NCBI GenBank assembly: GCA_002431945.1
Contig: DJET01000075.1
Coordinates: forward strand, 1-64,000
Reading direction: 5' to 3'
Length of the DNA stretch: 64,000 nucleotides
Source of the DNA: Ruminococcaceae bacterium UBA5891
GTDB taxonomy: Bacteria > Bacillota > Clostridia > Oscillospirales > Acutalibacteraceae
Shown: positions 36,771-45,651 of the stretch, piece by piece
Layout: every line of letters begins with the position of its first letter
Position numbering within the stretch: the first letter of the stretch is position 1
The notes under the pieces: model-generated
Told to the model about the DNA's origin: nothing
What the model saw: the letters and a program-made list of their open reading frames with translations, nothing else
The model's database searches: none
Translations under genes and position numbers: made by a program

Positions 36771-39233
36771 ATGAAAAAGCTAATAAAAAAGGCCATGTCT
36801 TTAACATTTGCAGCAACCGTTGCCTTTTGTTCGCTGAATAATACTTCCGCTTTGCCGGAGACTTCGGGTGAAAGCGGTATCGGCGGTGTTGCGGCGGAAA
36901 ACAGCAATTACATTTTGCAATATAATGAAGAAACAGCCGGAATAACGGTTATTTCAAAAAACAGCGGCTGCAAATGGTCTTCAAATCCGGAGATACCCGC
37001 CGGCGTTTCGGGAACAACGGCGGACAGAATGAAAAGTCAGCTTATACTCGAATATTACAGCGACCAAAAGCTGAACCTGATGACAAGCTATGCGGATTCG
37101 CTTCAAAATGAAGCTCCTGCCGTCTTATGTAAGGCGAACACGCTATCGGTAACATATAATTTCGGCAAGGAAGAATATACAAACAATATGCTTCCTACAA
37201 TAATTTCAAAATCCAGAATGGAAAAGGATATTCTTCCTAAGCTGAGCGACTCAGAGCAAAAGCTCTTACTTTCAAGATACGAGCTTTTTGAAAAAAATAA
37301 AATGGATAAAGCGCTTTACGATACGGTTGCCGTAAGCTTTCCGGTTATTGCAAAGCACGATATATATGTTCGCGGTACATTTCCCGATTATGTGGGAAAG
37401 GAAATATACTCGACGCTTAAAAATTCCGGCTATACATTAGATGATCTTGAACGCGACTGCAAGGAAAATGAAATTGAAAATACTTATGAAGAACCGATTT
37501 TGTTTACGGTTACGGTTCATTACAGTCTTACCGAAAAGGGACTTAGGGTAACTGTTGATCCCAAAGAAATAACCTATACCTCAGAAAAGCCGGTAAGGAT
37601 AACGGTTTTGCCATATTTCGGCTGTGCAAATCAGAATACCGAAGGCTATATGCTGGTTCCGGACGGCAGCGGCGCAGTGATACGCTTTAATAACGGGAAA
37701 ATAAAGTCCGGTATTTATTCCAAGTATATTTACGGTGAAAATAACACTCTTACAAAATCCGAAAAGCAGCCTGACGACGCTGTAAGCGCACTGCCGTTTT
37801 TTGCGTTATCCGAAAGCAATCAAGGATTTTTAGCTTCAATAGAATCCGGAAGTGAGTGCGCTGCGGTAAACGCCTCGGTATCGGGCATATCCGACGAATT
37901 TAATACGGTTTATGCTTCTTTTGATGTTTTCGCCGCCGATCTTTTAACTGTTACTTCGGGCAGCGACGGACAGCTGCTTATGATCTCGGACGATCCTATT
38001 TCGTCTCCCTGTGAGATCGAGTATTTATTAACCGAGGGTTATACCGATTATTCGGCATTTGCTCGTATTTACAGGGAGCGCCTTAAGGAAATAGGCGCGA
38101 TAAAGAAAAACAAGGATAATAACGGACCGATGAATATTGAGTTTATCGGAACGGCACTTGTTAATAAAAGCTTTTTAGGCTTTTCGTATGAGGGACTTGC
38201 GCCTTTAACTACGCTTAAACAGGCGGAGGAAATAACAGACGCATTGAACTTCAATAATGTAAGCGTGCGCTTTAAAAATGCCGTGAACGGCGGAAAAAAA
38301 CAAAACAGCGTAAGCAAGGTTAAATTTGACAGCAGCGTGGGGAATAAAAAAGACTGGAAACGCCTTTCGAGTAAGGTCTCCCAGCTGTCGCTTTCAATGA
38401 ATGTTCAAACCGTTGCGAAGGCTTCTAAAAAAGAAACCACAAGAAAAATGGATAACAGCATTGCAAAGCAGTATACATACGATCCGGTAAGCAGATATAT
38501 GCAATCCCGTTCATATTCCGTTTTAGTATCGCCCTCGACTTTAATGAAATCCGCGATAAAGCTTATAAAATCCGCCGAAAAAATGGGAGTAACCTCTGTT
38601 TCGGTAAGCGATATCGTATGTTCGGTATCGGCTGATTATAATAAATCCGGCGTATATGATCCCGCGCAAACACGCGCAATATATGAAAAATATTTAGGCA
38701 AGCTTAAAGGCGAAGGTTTGAATATTCAGTCCGACGCCGCAGGCGTTTATGCGTTCCCGTATATTTCAAAGATTTGGAACGTACCTATGCAAAGCAGTAA
38801 TTATTTAATTGAAGATGAAAGCGTGCCGTTTTATTCGATGGTTATAAGGGGAAAAATTCCCTATGTCGGATCCCCTGTAAACTGCTCGTCAGACAGACAA
38901 TCTGAGTTTTTACGTTCGGTGGAAATAGGCGCGGGGCTTCAATTTTCATGGATTGCCGCTAATGCCGAGAATATAGTGAATTCCGAAGAGCGGTATTACG
39001 ACAGGCTTTACACAGATACCGCAGATATTGCGGCAGACTGCGAAAAACGCTATACCGAGCTTTATGATATATTAAGGGACGCCGAAATACTGTCCCACTT
39101 AAAAGCCGAAAATAATGTTAGCATAACCGAGTATTCAAATGGTGTTAAGGTTTATGTTAATTTTTCCGAAAACGCGGCGGAGATAGACGGTAAAAATATT
39201 CCGGCTAAAGATTTTATTTATGAAAGGGAGTGA
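36771..39233 (+). CDS. DUF5696-like extracytoplasmic protein
   Basis: This 820-residue protein has a signal peptide (about 1-28), then a beta-sandwich-like half (about 40-440: NYILQYNEETAGITVISKNSGCKWSSNP, EGYMLVPDGSGAVIRFNNG, PFFALSESNQGFLASIESG). A barrel-like half (about 455-770) follows: FIGTALVNKSFLGFSYEG, then SVSDIVCSVSADYN and NIQSDAAGVYAFPY, ending FSWIAANAENIV. The order of segments matches my memory of DUF5696 proteins, which occur beside Yip1-like and ABC sugar permease genes. The sandwich-plus-barrel layout resembles large glycoside hydrolases, so an undescribed glycosidase is possible. No catalytic pair can be named with confidence. AGGAGG precedes the ATG. Confidence 0.72.
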   Translation: MKKLIKKAMSLTFAATVAFCSLNNTSALPETSGESGIGGVAAENSNYILQYNEETAGITVISKNSGCKWSSNPEIPAGVSGTTADRMKSQLILEYYSDQKLNLMTSYADSLQNEAPAVLCKANTLSVTYNFGKEEYTNNMLPTIISKSRMEKDILPKLSDSEQKLLLSRYELFEKNKMDKALYDTVAVSFPVIAKHDIYVRGTFPDYVGKEIYSTLKNSGYTLDDLERDCKENEIENTYEEPILFTVTVHYSLTEKGLRVTVDPKEITYTSEKPVRITVLPYFGCANQNTEGYMLVPDGSGAVIRFNNGKIKSGIYSKYIYGENNTLTKSEKQPDDAVSALPFFALSESNQGFLASIESGSECAAVNASVSGISDEFNTVYASFDVFAADLLTVTSGSDGQLLMISDDPISSPCEIEYLLTEGYTDYSAFARIYRERLKEIGAIKKNKDNNGPMNIEFIGTALVNKSFLGFSYEGLAPLTTLKQAEEITDALNFNNVSVRFKNAVNGGKKQNSVSKVKFDSSVGNKKDWKRLSSKVSQLSLSMNVQTVAKASKKETTRKMDNSIAKQYTYDPVSRYMQSRSYSVLVSPSTLMKSAIKLIKSAEKMGVTSVSVSDIVCSVSADYNKSGVYDPAQTRAIYEKYLGKLKGEGLNIQSDAAGVYAFPYISKIWNVPMQSSNYLIEDESVPFYSMVIRGKIPYVGSPVNCSSDRQSEFLRSVEIGAGLQFSWIAANAENIVNSEERYYDRLYTDTADIAADCEKRYTELYDILRDAEILSHLKAENNVSITEYSNGVKVYVNFSENAAEIDGKNIPAKDFIYERE

Positions 39234-39237
39234 CTGT

Positions 39238-40143
39238 ATGAATGGCTTAAGGCGCAGAACGCTTGAAGAAAAAGAAGCTGCGAAAGGTTATTTGTTTCTT
39301 ATTCCGCTTATGATAGGTCTTTTGATTTTCTTTATTATTCCTATTATACAGTCAGCAGTCACAAGCTTTTGCGATATAAACTCATCGGGCGGTAAAGAAA
39401 TTGCTAAATGGAATAATTTTGCCAATTACAAAGAGGTTCTTTTTGTAAATAACAAATTTCTTCCTACAGCTGCTAAGGCTATTATCAGAATGGCAACAAC
39501 AACACCTTTAATAATGATATTCAGCTTTTTTATGGCTTCCGTACTCAATCAGTCCTTTAAGGGAAGAACATTTTTCAGAATAGTTCTTTTCCTGCCGGTG
39601 GTCATTATGATGACAGCCGGAGCAACAAACGTGCTTGAAACGCAAATGAGCGGAACCTCGTCGTATAAGGATACCTTTGATGTTTCGGCAGAGGCGTTTA
39701 CAACGCAAATTTCCGCATATCTTACCGATATCGGCGTAAGTACGGCAATATCGGATAAAATTATAAGCATTACAAATACGGTTTATAACATTATAAACCT
39801 TTCCGGAATACAAATACTGATTATTCTTACCGGTATGCAGTCGATTTCTCCGTCGCTATATGAAGCGGCTAAGGTTGAGGGGGGAACCGCATGGGAAAAT
39901 TTTTGGAAGATCACATTCCCTATGGTAAGCCCGCTTATTCTTACAAGCTTTATTTATACTATTGTGGATTCGTTTACCTCAAGCACTAACGGTCTTATGG
40001 ATCTTATACGCAGCACGGCGTTTACAAATCAACAGGTGGCGCTGTCGTCGGCAATGTCGATATTATACTTTACCGCCATTGCGATAATAGTGGGAGCGGT
40101 TGCATGGATTGTTTCAAAATTTGTATTTTACTATGATAGCTGA
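39238..40143 (+). CDS. sugar ABC transporter permease (MalF-like, second pair)
   Basis: The ATG at 39238 has GGGAG at 9 bases. The upstream in-frame ATG at 39220 is inside the preceding gene and has no such site. The 301-residue permease has an N-terminal helix (about 15-35) and a transport domain with the EAA loop EAAKVEGGTAWENFWKITFPMVSP. An insertion between helices (about 135-180, rich in Thr and Ser) makes a longer outer loop than in the first pair. It partners the next gene. Confidence 0.9.
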   Translation: MNGLRRRTLEEKEAAKGYLFLIPLMIGLLIFFIIPIIQSAVTSFCDINSSGGKEIAKWNNFANYKEVLFVNNKFLPTAAKAIIRMATTTPLIMIFSFFMASVLNQSFKGRTFFRIVLFLPVVIMMTAGATNVLETQMSGTSSYKDTFDVSAEAFTTQISAYLTDIGVSTAISDKIISITNTVYNIINLSGIQILIILTGMQSISPSLYEAAKVEGGTAWENFWKITFPMVSPLILTSFIYTIVDSFTSSTNGLMDLIRSTAFTNQQVALSSAMSILYFTAIAIIVGAVAWIVSKFVFYYDS

Positions 40144-40159
40144 GAGAGGTGAAGACTGT

Positions 40160-41125
40160 ATGAAACCGAGTTTAAGTATAAAGCTTCCCGAACGCGATAC
40201 GCTTAAACGTAAGCTGCCCCTTTTTCTGTGGTCGGTGTTCAGGCTGATCCTGCTTATCGGAATAAGCTATGTAATTCTTTATCCGGTTATTGCAAAATTG
40301 GCGCTTGCATTTATGGACAGGGCGGATCTTAATGACGTAACGGTAAAATGGCTGCCGAGGCACTTTACATTAGACAATATAAAAACCGTTTCAAAAATCG
40401 TAGATTATATACCTGCGCTTTTCAGAACGGTGGGAGTTTGTCTTGTAATCTCGCTTATAGAAGTGTTTGTGTGCGCGCTGTCGGCATACGGATTTGCACG
40501 GTTTCGCTTTAAGGGACGCGGTCTGCTGTTTGCACTGGTGATAGGAACGCTTGTGGTTCCGCCGCAAACATATATTGTTCAGCTTTACAGCCGTTTGCAA
40601 AGCTTTGATATTTTCGGAATAATCGGACTTTTTAACGGCGGCGAGGGAATAAATCTTCTTGGGGGCGTTGTTCCGTTTATAGTGCTCGGCGTTACCGGAA
40701 TGGGAATACGCTGCGGTCTTTATATATTCATAATGAGGCAGACCTTCAGGGCATTGCCAAAGGAAATTGAAGAGGCGGCAAAGGTTGACGGCGCACGTAC
40801 ATGGCGGACGTTTTGGCAGATAATGCTTCCGAATGCCGTGCCTACAATTGTTGTGTGCTTTGTGCTGGCATTTGTATGGCAGTGGAACGATACGTTTTAT
40901 ACGGGGCTTTTTTCACCCTCGCTTAATACTTTGGCGCAAATTTTTTCAAGACTTAATGTTTTAATAACAAATTATCTGGGCAGCTGGAGCTATGTGAGCG
41001 ATTCTTATACGCGTCTGCTTTGCAGCGTAGGCTCGCTTTTGGCAATAGCGCCGATTATGGTATTTTACGCTTTTTGCCAGAAGGCGTTTGTTCAGGGCAC
41101 AGAACGTTCAGGCTTGGTAGGTTAA
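40160..41125 (+). CDS. sugar ABC transporter permease (MalG-like, second pair)
   Basis: The ATG at 40160 follows GAGAGGTGA. An upstream in-frame ATG at 40100 would overlap the previous gene without a ribosome site. The 321-residue permease has six helices and the EAA loop EAAKVDGARTWRTFWQIMLPNAVP. It ends FVQGTERSGLVG, usual for this subunit. It completes a second permease pair in the operon with no dedicated binding protein beside it, which leaves the lipoprotein at 25674 as a candidate partner. A hairpin follows its stop codon. Confidence 0.92.
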   Translation: MKPSLSIKLPERDTLKRKLPLFLWSVFRLILLIGISYVILYPVIAKLALAFMDRADLNDVTVKWLPRHFTLDNIKTVSKIVDYIPALFRTVGVCLVISLIEVFVCALSAYGFARFRFKGRGLLFALVIGTLVVPPQTYIVQLYSRLQSFDIFGIIGLFNGGEGINLLGGVVPFIVLGVTGMGIRCGLYIFIMRQTFRALPKEIEEAAKVDGARTWRTFWQIMLPNAVPTIVVCFVLAFVWQWNDTFYTGLFSPSLNTLAQIFSRLNVLITNYLGSWSYVSDSYTRLLCSVGSLLAIAPIMVFYAFCQKAFVQGTERSGLVG

Positions 41126-41128
41126 AAA

Positions 41129-41148
41129 AGCGCACCCTACGGTGCGCT
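41129..41148. terminator. shared terminator between convergent permease and araC-type genes
   Basis: AGCGCACC (41129-41136) pairs with GGTGCGCT (41141-41148). On the minus strand it is followed by TTTTTT, making a strong terminator for the AraC-type gene. On the plus strand the T-run is poor. Confidence 0.8.
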
Positions 41149-41155
41149 GAAGGCT

Positions 41156-42037
41156 TTAAAATATTCTCGTTTCATCAGGCTCGGAAACGCCCTGCTTAAT
41201 GTTTCGGTTTGCACGCACAAGATAATCGGTTGAATTTGATTTTCTGAATTCGCTCGGCGTTATATACATAACCTTTTTGAATGCGTTTGTAAAGTAATGC
41301 TGATCGGCAAAGTGCAATGCTTCTGAAATTTCGTTTATAGACATTTGCGAATTTAAAAGCATATTGCATGCAATTTTAATTCTTTGCGTAAGCAGATATT
41401 GGTACGGAGTTTGGTTGTATGCCTTTTTAAAAATATTTATTATATGCGATTGCGAAAGGCAAAGGGCATTTGATATCTGCTTCAGTGAAAAGCTTTCGGA
41501 GTATATATTGCTGTCAAGAATATCTTTGATTGCGTTAACATCGCTTTTAATGCGCCCCGCATTTTTAAAATTGTAAAGTGCGGTGACAATTTTATGAAAT
41601 ATAATCGCACCCTCTTCCATAGTTTCTTTTTTCGGAATGTTTTTTGATGTAAGATTAAAAAGCTCGCGGAAAAGTGTTTCGTCTGAAAAATTTTTAAAAA
41701 CCACCGTGTCCTGAATGCCGTAGGCTACCGTAAGCGAGGGAACAAGAATACCGTCGATATTAAACCACAGCTTATTGCACGGATCGTTCTGAAGGGGTGC
41801 GTATTTGTGGTTGCTTCCTTTCGGCAGCAGGTAAACATCGCCTTTTGATATATTGTATTTTTTACCGTTGCATAAAAGCGTTTCGCTGCCGGACAGTATA
41901 TACTCTAAAATATAGCAATAGCTGTTTGAACGCTCGGTGGTATATGCTTCTGTGCATTCGGTTATACCGCTTACTTCAATATTAAACGGGTATTCGCACG
42001 GATCAAAAGCAAATGTATTCAAGGTTTCGGTATTCAA
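41156..42037 (-). CDS. AraC-family transcriptional regulator
   Basis: This regulator has a cupin-like sensing domain (ILEYILSGSETLLCNGKKYNISKGDVYLLPKGSNHKY) and a C-terminal AraC DNA-binding domain (SFSLKQISNALCLSQSHIINIFKKAY, then SINEISEALHFADQHYFTNAFKKV). An ATG at 42097 would add a 20-residue hydrophobic leader, but it lies inside the -35 box of the gene's own promoter. The TTG at 42037, preceded by AAGGGAGA, is the better start and gives 293 residues. It diverges from the GH36-dockerin-PL8 operon and is its probable regulator. Confidence 0.88.
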   Translation of the reverse strand: MNTETLNTFAFDPCEYPFNIEVSGITECTEAYTTERSNSYCYILEYILSGSETLLCNGKKYNISKGDVYLLPKGSNHKYAPLQNDPCNKLWFNIDGILVPSLTVAYGIQDTVVFKNFSDETLFRELFNLTSKNIPKKETMEEGAIIFHKIVTALYNFKNAGRIKSDVNAIKDILDSNIYSESFSLKQISNALCLSQSHIINIFKKAYNQTPYQYLLTQRIKIACNMLLNSQMSINEISEALHFADQHYFTNAFKKVMYITPSEFRKSNSTDYLVRANRNIKQGVSEPDETRIF

Positions 42038-42068
42038 GACAGATTCTCCCTTCGGCAAGTATAGTATT

Positions 42069-42097
42069 ATTATAAAAAGAAATATAAAATAATTCAA
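42069..42097 (-). promoter_or_regulatory. sigma-A promoter of the second araC-type gene
   Basis: On the minus strand, TTGAAT (42092-42097), a 17-base spacer and TATAAT (42069-42074) lie 31 bases before the TTG start. No equally good rightward promoter for the GH36 operon is visible in the 86-base divergent gap, which fits activator dependence. Confidence 0.65.
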
Positions 42098-42123
42098 TAT
42101 TTATTTTTAAACGAGGTAATTTA

Positions 42124-44307
42124 ATGATTGATTTTTGCAAAGAAAAAGGATTTTTTAATATCCAAACGCCCAATACCTGTTACATAATAAGAATTTTCCC
42201 CGACGGCACGGCGGCACACGTTTATTACGGAGCGCGTTTAAACGGCGACGATATGTCGTATTACCACCTCTTTAGGGAAAGGGCATTCAGTCCTATGTGT
42301 AAAATAGGCGGGCATATCAGCTCGCCGGACTGTATTTTGCAGGAATATCCAACAGCCTGCCGCGGAGATTACAGAACGCCGGCGCTTGAAATTGAGGGAA
42401 GAGACGGCAGAAGGGACTGCGAACTTAAATACTCAAATTACCGCATTGTAAAGGGAAAGCCCGAAATTCCGCAGCTGCCGCAGCTCGGTGCGGATTTTAA
42501 CGAAGCCGAAACATTAGAGCTTGTTCTTGAAGACAGTACTGCCGAAATAAAGGTTATACTAAGCTTTACCGCTTTTTCCGATATGGATATTATAGCCCGC
42601 CATACCGAAATTATAAATACGGGAAATAACGAAATAAAGCTTAAAAACGCTGCAAGTATGAATCTTGACCTGTGGCTTTGTGGTGATTATGAGTTTATAG
42701 ATCTGTACGGGGCGTGGGCAAGAGAGCACGCCGCCGAACGCGTGCCGCTCCACCACGGCGTTACGGTATGCGAAAGCAGAAGAGGCTCAACGGGACACCA
42801 GCAAAATCCATTTGCGGCGCTTGTATCGCCCGGCACCGATGAAAACAGCGGAGAGGTTTACGCCGCAGCGCTTGTATACAGTGCGGATTTTCGCATTACA
42901 GCCGAACGCGATCAGTTTGACGGCGTAAGGCTTCAGGCGGGAATAAACCCGGCAACCTTTACATGGCTGCTTGAGCCCGGCAAAAGCTTTGTAACCCCCG
43001 AAGCGCTGCTCACGTTTTCAAACAGCGGGCTTTCGGGTATGTCGCACACATTCCATACGGCAGTTCGCCGTCATTTAGGCCGTTCGGCATATTTAAAGGC
43101 GAAAAGGCAGATAGTAATTAACTGTTGGGAAGCTATGTATTATGATTTTAACGCCGAGAAAATACGCAAATTTGCGGAAAAATGCAGGGGGCTCGGAATA
43201 GATACATTTGTGCTTGACGACGGTTGGTTCGGAAAAAGAGACGATGACCGTTCGTCGCTCGGAGATTGGTTTGTCAACAAAGAAAAGCTGCCCGGCGGAC
43301 TTGAGGAACTTATTGATATTTGCAAAAAAGCAGGAATGAAATTCGGATTGTGGTTTGAACCCGAAATGATTTCAGAGGACAGCGATTTATTCCGCGAGCA
43401 CCCCGATTGGTGTATTCATACCGTTGGGCGCAAGCCGTTAAAAAGCCGTTATCAGTATGTGCTTGATTACAGCCGCCCCGAAATAGCGGATGCAATATAT
43501 ACGCGCATTTCTAAAATACTAAAGGAAAATGATATTTCATATGTAAAGTGGGATATGAACCGTAATATAACCGATAACGGCTCTGACTACCTTGCGCCGG
43601 ACAGACAGGGAGAGCATACGCACCGATATATATTGGGCGTTTATTCGCTGATGAAACGCCTTACCGATGAATTTCCGAATGTGCTTTTTGAGGGCTGTTC
43701 GGGCGGAGGAGGACGTTTCGACCTCGGTATGCTTTATTATATGCCGCAAATTTGGACCAGCGATAATACCGACGCAGTGGCAAGGCTTGAAATACAGTAC
43801 GGTAACAGCCTTGTTTTTCCTTTAAGCTCTATGTCGGCGCACATTTCCGCCTGCCCCAATCATCAAACGGGCAGAACAACGCCGTTTAAAACGCGCTCCG
43901 ATGTGGCGCAGCTTTGCAATTTCGGTTATGAGCTTGATCCTGCCAAGCTTAACGATGAGGAATTCGAAGAAATAGCGGAGCAAATAAAGCTGCACCGCAG
44001 ATTGGAGCCATTGGTTGAAAAGGGTACGCTTTACAGGCTTATAAGCCCGTTTGGGGGAAATACCTTTGCATGGGAGGCGGCGTCGCCCGATAAAAGCTTT
44101 GCCTGCGCGGTTTTTGTGCGTAAGCTTGCCGTGCCGAACGATCCGGGCTACATATTAAAGCTTAAGGGACTTGAACCCGACAAAAAATATACAGTTGAAC
44201 AGCTCGGCCTTAATTTGAGCGGGGCGGCGCTTATGAATGCGGGTATTCCGATTGTTGAATTAGGCGGCGACAGCATATCAATGCTTTTCACCGTTAAAGA
44301 AATATAA
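42124..44307 (+). CDS. GH36 alpha-galactosidase
   Basis: This 727-residue enzyme is a retaining alpha-galactosidase of family GH36, releasing terminal alpha-galactose from raffinose-type or other galactosides. A beta-supersandwich (1-320) precedes the barrel (325-650) and a C-terminal beta domain. The nucleophile is D477 in YVKWDMNR and the acid/base is D547 in IWTSDNTDA. The substrate pocket motifs LDDGWFGKRDDD (364-375) and CSGGGGRFDLGMLYY (525-539) are intact. No signal peptide is present, so it is cytoplasmic, unlike the two secreted proteins that follow. GAGGT precedes the ATG. Confidence 0.95.
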   Translation: MIDFCKEKGFFNIQTPNTCYIIRIFPDGTAAHVYYGARLNGDDMSYYHLFRERAFSPMCKIGGHISSPDCILQEYPTACRGDYRTPALEIEGRDGRRDCELKYSNYRIVKGKPEIPQLPQLGADFNEAETLELVLEDSTAEIKVILSFTAFSDMDIIARHTEIINTGNNEIKLKNAASMNLDLWLCGDYEFIDLYGAWAREHAAERVPLHHGVTVCESRRGSTGHQQNPFAALVSPGTDENSGEVYAAALVYSADFRITAERDQFDGVRLQAGINPATFTWLLEPGKSFVTPEALLTFSNSGLSGMSHTFHTAVRRHLGRSAYLKAKRQIVINCWEAMYYDFNAEKIRKFAEKCRGLGIDTFVLDDGWFGKRDDDRSSLGDWFVNKEKLPGGLEELIDICKKAGMKFGLWFEPEMISEDSDLFREHPDWCIHTVGRKPLKSRYQYVLDYSRPEIADAIYTRISKILKENDISYVKWDMNRNITDNGSDYLAPDRQGEHTHRYILGVYSLMKRLTDEFPNVLFEGCSGGGGRFDLGMLYYMPQIWTSDNTDAVARLEIQYGNSLVFPLSSMSAHISACPNHQTGRTTPFKTRSDVAQLCNFGYELDPAKLNDEEFEEIAEQIKLHRRLEPLVEKGTLYRLISPFGGNTFAWEAASPDKSFACAVFVRKLAVPNDPGYILKLKGLEPDKKYTVEQLGLNLSGAALMNAGIPIVELGGDSISMLFTVKEI

Positions 44308-44330
44308 TTTATAAGAAAGAGGTATCAATT

Positions 44331-45626
44331 ATGAAAAAATCAAGCAGACTTACGGCAGTTTTTCTCAGCGCGGTACTTTTAATTTCGGCGATTTGCGGCA
44401 TAGCGCCGTCGGCAGAGGAAGACGGGGGAGCTTCGCAAAGCGCGTCGCTTGCTCCGTATTACACAATTGTAAACCGTTGTGAAGATAAAACCGGAGTTAA
44501 AACAACTGTTGCGCTTGCGCTGGGGAGTAATTCGCCGGACGGAAAATCAATTATTATTAAAAGCAGTCCAAACTCAAATAAAATTTATGTTGATCAGAAT
44601 TTTTATGAAGTAACTTTCAGCAACATAAATGTTCCGGAAAATGCAGAGGCATTAGTTTTTTGGTATGGGCAGAGCTTTGAAGAACGCAACGAAAATAGTT
44701 TTATAAGCACGGCTAAAAGTAATTCCGACGCAATTCTTCGCCCAAAGTTTAACGTGGGTGCGAGAGCAGCGGGAAGTACGGACAGTTTTTCGGCAAACTC
44801 AGCTCAGAATGAAATATATATGGTTTCATCCGACGACGGAACCGTATATTCGGCAAGTATGGGTAGCGGCGTTACCGGAACAATAAGTACTAAGGCCTAT
44901 TGGGGCAGTGTGGAAAACGGTTATGTTGTTCTTCCGCTGACATTTTTTAAAACCGAGACCTTTAACGAATCAAAGATAGATTTGCGCATACAGGTTTTAG
45001 GAAATGGCTCGCAATATATAGATAAAGACGGTAATGTGATTACATCAAGTAATAAAATATCCGCTAATACCTGTATATCGTTTGATAATATCGGCTTTAT
45101 AACAGATATGGAAGCATTTAAAACCGACTGCGGAACAAAAAGCGCTAAAAATGAAACGTTCGGACGTTTTACATATACAAATTCTGCCGTTGCAAATAAG
45201 CTCTGCCCGCTTTCCGGCGGAAAAAGCCTTAATGAAACGGTTGAGGTTAAAAGCAGTGCCGCAACTGTTAAATGGGACAGTGCAGAAAATGCGGCAAAAT
45301 ACCGTTTAACGCTTTATAATAAAGTCTTTGCGGCTGTTTCGGAAAAAGAGGTGACGGAAAGCGAAGCTGAGTTAGAAATACCTGCCGGAAGATATATTCT
45401 TCAGATAGCCGCGCTTGACGAAAGCGGAGTCGTTACAGCTTCGTCACTGCAAAGCGTTGCTATCAATTCCGATATAAACTCCACAGGTGAAACCGATATA
45501 TGCGATCTTGTTTATATATCTCTTGATGAAAACAAGGAAAAATACGAAACCGATCTTGACGGCGACGGCGCGTGTACCGAAAGCGACGCAGCCTATCTGC
45601 GCAATTTACTTCTCGAAATAAAATAA
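44331..45626 (+). CDS. secreted dockerin protein with carbohydrate-binding-like domain
   Basis: This 431-residue protein has a signal peptide (about 1-27), a beta-rich domain (about 40-265) and a fibronectin-like domain (about 290-380, WDSAENAAKYRLTLYN). A C-terminal type I dockerin has two calcium-loop repeats, the first degenerate (INSTGETDICDLV) and the second clear (DLDGDGACTESDAAYL). The beta domain resembles a segment of the giant surface protein: a hydrophobic strand with ALVFWYG/ALAFWMD, then GYVVLPL/GWILLPV. That suggests a shared glycan-binding fold. It should dock onto a cohesin scaffold encoded elsewhere. It lies 16-25 bases before the PL8 gene, so they are co-transcribed. Confidence 0.8.
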   Translation: MKKSSRLTAVFLSAVLLISAICGIAPSAEEDGGASQSASLAPYYTIVNRCEDKTGVKTTVALALGSNSPDGKSIIIKSSPNSNKIYVDQNFYEVTFSNINVPENAEALVFWYGQSFEERNENSFISTAKSNSDAILRPKFNVGARAAGSTDSFSANSAQNEIYMVSSDDGTVYSASMGSGVTGTISTKAYWGSVENGYVVLPLTFFKTETFNESKIDLRIQVLGNGSQYIDKDGNVITSSNKISANTCISFDNIGFITDMEAFKTDCGTKSAKNETFGRFTYTNSAVANKLCPLSGGKSLNETVEVKSSAATVKWDSAENAAKYRLTLYNKVFAAVSEKEVTESEAELEIPAGRYILQIAALDESGVVTASSLQSVAINSDINSTGETDICDLVYISLDENKEKYETDLDGDGACTESDAAYLRNLLLEIK

Positions 45627-45651
45627 TAAGAATTTTAAAAGGGTGGTAACC

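Noticed and set aside
42038..42097. Hydrophobic leader of the second AraC-type regulator
   Set aside because: The ATG lies in the -35 of the gene's own promoter; the TTG at 42037 has a good ribosome site, and a membrane leader would be odd for this family.
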